The position numbers were made by a program, and so were the translations under genes. This document shows, piece after piece, positions 6,095-7,930 of a DNA stretch of 7,930 nucleotides. This DNA is from Chloroflexota bacterium (GTDB lineage: Bacteria; Chloroflexota; Chloroflexia; Thermomicrobiales; UBA6265). The stretch's first letter is position 1; every line of letters starts with the position of its first letter. Location: contig JAFAEX010000236.1 of NCBI GenBank assembly GCA_023423795.1, forward strand, positions 1-7,930, written 5' to 3'. The notes beneath the pieces are model-generated. The model ran no database searches. It worked only from the letters and a program-made list of their open reading frames with translations, and had not been told where the DNA came from.

Positions 6095-7537
6095 TTACTC
6101 GATCGAACTCTGGATCTCCTCGACCAGCGAGTCGAGCGTCTCCTTGGCGTCGGCCCCGCCGTAGATCTCCTGCAGCGCACCGGCCCAGAGGGTGGTCGCG
6201 TCGAAGAAGGCCGGCTGCGGGGTGAAGAGGATGCTGGTGTCCTCGATGACCGTGCTGAACGTATCGAGGTAGCCCTCGTTGGCGGACATCTTTTCCTGGA
6301 AGGCGGGGTCTTCCACCACCGAGGTGCGGACCGGGTTGACCTGGTTGCCCTCGACGGCGGCGTAGGTCAGGTGCTCCTTGCCGGTCGCCCATTGGAGGAA
6401 GAGCCACGCCGGCACCTTGTTGGCCGACTTGGAGTTCATGCCGAGCGACCAAATCCACTGGTTGGTGGCGTAGGAACCGTCGGGACCGGCCGGCCCCGGG
6501 TGCCACGCGATGTTGCCGGCGTTGGCGCTGTCCTGATTCTGGAAGAAGCCGAGGATGTCGGCGTCGTAGATCATCGCCGCCTTGCCGGCGCCGAGGTCGG
6601 TGCCGACTTCGTACCAGAAGTAGTTGGTCCAGTTGGCGGGACCAGACTCGCGCATCATGGTCGCCCACTTGTCGTGGAAGGGAACCGCGATGTCGGAGTT
6701 CATCACCGGCACCAACTGGCCGTCCTGCAGCTCGAAGTCTTTGCCGCCCTCGCGGGAGTACTGGGTCATGAAGCCGGGGTGGATCGTCGCCCACTGGCGG
6801 GAGCCGCGGGTGGCGATGCCGTACATGTCGGGGAAACCGGCGCCGGGCGCGTCCGCCTTCAGCTTCGCGGCCAGCTCGACCAGCTCGTCGAGCGTCTCGG
6901 CCGGCTCCACGCCGACCTTGTCGAAGACTTCCTTGTTGTAGCCGACGGTGTTGGCCTCGAAGCCCCAGGGGAGGGCGTACTGGCCGCCGCTGCCGAGCGG
7001 TTCGCCGACGACCATGCTCCAGTTGGTGCTGGTGCGCAGGTTCGGGTAGATGTCTTCCCAATCGTAGTCCGGGTTCGTCGCGGACGCGTTCTGGATCCAG
7101 GGGTTCATGTCTTCCAGCCAGCCCGGCGGGCCGTACTGCCAGACCATGTAGGCCCCGAGCATGAAGACGTCGTAGGTGGCCTGGCCGGACTGCAGGTCCA
7201 CGGTGAGCTTGTCGAAGTAGTTGGTTTCGGGGAACTCGTCGTACTGGACCGTGATGCCGGTGAGGTCGGTGAACGCCTGCAGGTTGGCCTTGAGGGCGTC
7301 GGCGTAGGGGTGGACGTTGAGCAGCGCCCGGATGGTGGTCCCTTCGGAGCGCTTCCAGTTGAACTCGCCGGTGACGTCGGCGGCGGCGCTGTCCTGCGCG
7401 GCGGCGGGGCGCCAGTTGCCCTCCATGCGCGAGGCGGCGAGGGCCGCGCCGGCGCCGGCGCCGGCCTGCATGATCCGGCGGCGGGAGCGGCGCACGCCGA
7501 GGGCGTCCATCCAGAGCGGGCGATCCGAGCGATTCAT
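6095..7537 (-). CDS. Tat-exported family 1 solute-binding protein of a sugar-type ABC importer
   Basis: A 480-residue extracellular solute-binding protein (MalE/UgpB-like, COG1653 type) that captures the ligand and presents it to the permeases. The N-terminus carries a twin-arginine motif, SRRRIM (18-23), followed by an Ala/Gly hydrophobic stretch (25-35) and a likely cleavage after PAAA at 47; there is no lipobox cysteine. Family features include the TGITVQYDEFPETNYFDKL segment, YALPWGFEANTVGYNKEVFDKVG, and the Trp-rich later part (NQWIWSLGMNSKS, FLQWATGKE). The ATG at 7537 is chosen because GGAGG lies six bases upstream and the protein then begins a short distance before the Tat motif. It is the first gene of the operon. 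The sequence is general for sugars, polyols and oligosaccharides; I cannot name the ligand. Confidence 0.94.
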   Translation of the reverse strand: MNRSDRPLWMDALGVRRSRRRIMQAGAGAGAALAASRMEGNWRPAAAQDSAAADVTGEFNWKRSEGTTIRALLNVHPYADALKANLQAFTDLTGITVQYDEFPETNYFDKLTVDLQSGQATYDVFMLGAYMVWQYGPPGWLEDMNPWIQNASATNPDYDWEDIYPNLRTSTNWSMVVGEPLGSGGQYALPWGFEANTVGYNKEVFDKVGVEPAETLDELVELAAKLKADAPGAGFPDMYGIATRGSRQWATIHPGFMTQYSREGGKDFELQDGQLVPVMNSDIAVPFHDKWATMMRESGPANWTNYFWYEVGTDLGAGKAAMIYDADILGFFQNQDSANAGNIAWHPGPAGPDGSYATNQWIWSLGMNSKSANKVPAWLFLQWATGKEHLTYAAVEGNQVNPVRTSVVEDPAFQEKMSANEGYLDTFSTVIEDTSILFTPQPAFFDATTLWAGALQEIYGGADAKETLDSLVEEIQSSIE

Positions 7538-7543
7538 CCGAGT

Positions 7544-7548
7544 CCTCC
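7544..7548 (-). promoter_or_regulatory. Ribosome binding site of the solute-binding protein
   Basis: GGAGG on the minus strand, six bases before the ATG at 7537. It rules against the in-frame ATG at 7591, which would add 18 mostly Arg residues ahead of the Tat signal. Confidence 0.7.
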
Positions 7549-7698
7549 GTCTGCGCGCCGGCCGCGACCGCCGTGGTCGCCGGGCCGCCATCCGAACAGG
7601 AACCGCGAGGAAGGGAACGGGAAACGTCCGTCGATGCCGTCAGGGCCGCCCACCGTTGGGCAGCCGTCGCATCTTCACGCGCGCCGTGAGATGTTCAC

Positions 7699-7727
7699 AA
7701 CCTATCACGGGGTCGGCGGGTTGGCAA
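7699..7727 (-). promoter_or_regulatory. Candidate sigma-70-type promoter for the importer operon
   Basis: On the minus strand TTGCCA (complement of 7722-7727; five of six to TTGACA) is followed after exactly 17 bases by TAGGTT (complement of 7699-7704; three of six to TATAAT). It lies in the most A/T-rich part of the upstream region and would start transcription near 7692, giving a leader of about 155 bases. A gtga-n5-tcac dyad at 7686-7698 overlaps the predicted start and could be an operator half-site pair, but four-base arms are weak evidence. Confidence 0.35.
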
Positions 7728-7845
7728 GACCGGGAGCGGGGTGCGGGCGGCGCTGGGCCGGAGTTGGCGGAATCTCGATGGTTCCGGCTGTCGGGACGCC
7801 CGGGATGGTGGAGGTTGCTTTCCTGGTTCGACCACCGGTCTTGCC

Positions 7846-7892
7846 CGCCCGGGGATGAAGGCGGTTGCCACAACGGCCATCATCCCCGGGCG
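7846..7892. repeat. Long imperfect palindrome upstream of the operon
   Basis: Arms at 7846-7858 and 7880-7892 are perfect 13-base reverse complements (cgcccggggatga and its complement). Pairing continues inward after an A/A mismatch with three pairs, then a G/G mismatch and four pairs (gttg/caac), closing on a CCA loop: 20 pairs in 47 bases. The outer arm shares ccggggatga with the end of the dispersed repeat at 5986-6036. It could be a bidirectional terminator between this operon and its unseen neighbour, or another palindromic repeat; no T tract favours the latter. Confidence 0.7.
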
Positions 7893-7905
7893 TTCCCCCG
7901 ATCGC

Positions 7906-7930
7906 GTCATCCCGAGCCTGTCGAGGGATC
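7906..7930. repeat. Dispersed repeat, copy 2, cut by window edge
   Basis: These 25 bases match 5986-6010 at 24 positions (c instead of g at the sixth base). The remainder of the element would lie beyond the window. With copy 1 in the same orientation, it brackets the binding-protein gene and its promoter. Confidence 0.75.

Larger units (their letters stand above)
7538..7930. other. Upstream region of the operon, no gene seen
   Basis: No convincing gene in these 393 bases; the open frames present are short and Arg/Pro-rich. From the gene outward it holds a GGAGG ribosome binding site (7544-7548), a leader of about 150 bases with two short hairpins (6-bp arms 7564-7569/7575-7580 and 5-bp arms 7648-7652/7657-7661), a candidate promoter (7699-7727), a long imperfect palindrome (7846-7892) and a dispersed repeat cut by the window edge (7906-7930). 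Confidence 0.7.

Noticed and set aside
5894..7858. Very long open reading frame on the plus strand (about 650 codons) opposite the binding protein and its upstream region
   Set aside because: It is antisense to a clearly recognised gene, is dominated by Gly, Arg, Val, Asp and Glu as expected from the complement of GC-rich codons, shows no family motif, and runs across repeats and intergenic DNA.
5896..7930. Composite transposon bounded by the two dispersed repeats
   Set aside because: No transposase between or next to the repeats, the repeats are short, and the enclosed gene is an integral part of the importer operon.

Overview
This is a high-GC window in which all six recognisable protein genes lie on the minus strand and read from right to left. 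They form one carbohydrate-type (CUT1/MalK family) ABC import locus followed by a dehydrogenase. The order of transcription is: a Tat-exported family 1 solute-binding protein (7537-6095), a MalF/UgpA-like permease (5895-4966), a MalG/UgpE-like permease (4949-4011), a first MalK/UgpC-like ATPase (3759-2608), a second and different MalK-like ATPase (2615-1479), and an NAD-dependent D-2-hydroxyacid dehydrogenase (1251-190). The long open frames on the plus strand are antisense shadows produced by GC-rich codon use.

The organism is not certain. The high GC, the Tat-type signal on the sugar-binding protein and the intergenic repeats (GGGGCTTCAGCCCC hairpins and a dispersed GTCATCCCGAGCCTGTCGAG-type repeat) fit a Chloroflexota lineage such as Thermomicrobia. 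This is inference from style, not from a marker gene.

Layout: 1-189 is non-coding and begins with an odd homopolymer-rich stretch. 190-1251 is the dehydrogenase. 1252-1478 is a gap relatively rich in A/T that may hold a separate promoter. 1479-3759 carries the two ATPases, which overlap by 8 bases. 3760-4010 is a gap packed with palindromes. 4011-5895 carries the two permeases, 16 bases apart. 5896-6094 is a gap with a perfect 14-bp hairpin and a dispersed repeat. 6095-7537 is the binding protein. 7538-7930 is the upstream region, with a candidate promoter, a long imperfect palindrome and a second copy of the dispersed repeat cut off by the window edge.

Working model: the binding protein captures a sugar, polyol or related solute outside the membrane and delivers it to the two-permease channel. 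The two ATPases, probably acting as a heterodimer, drive uptake, and the dehydrogenase may act on a downstream 2-hydroxy or 2-keto acid. The substrate cannot be read from the sequence. The most unusual points are the glutamate in place of the usual Q-loop glutamine in both ATPases, the paired non-identical ATPases with one altered signature motif (LSSGQ), and structured repeats placed exactly between functional blocks of the operon. I see no defence system, mobile element with a transposase, CRISPR array or RNA gene. This is mainly an ordinary transport locus with some noteworthy details.
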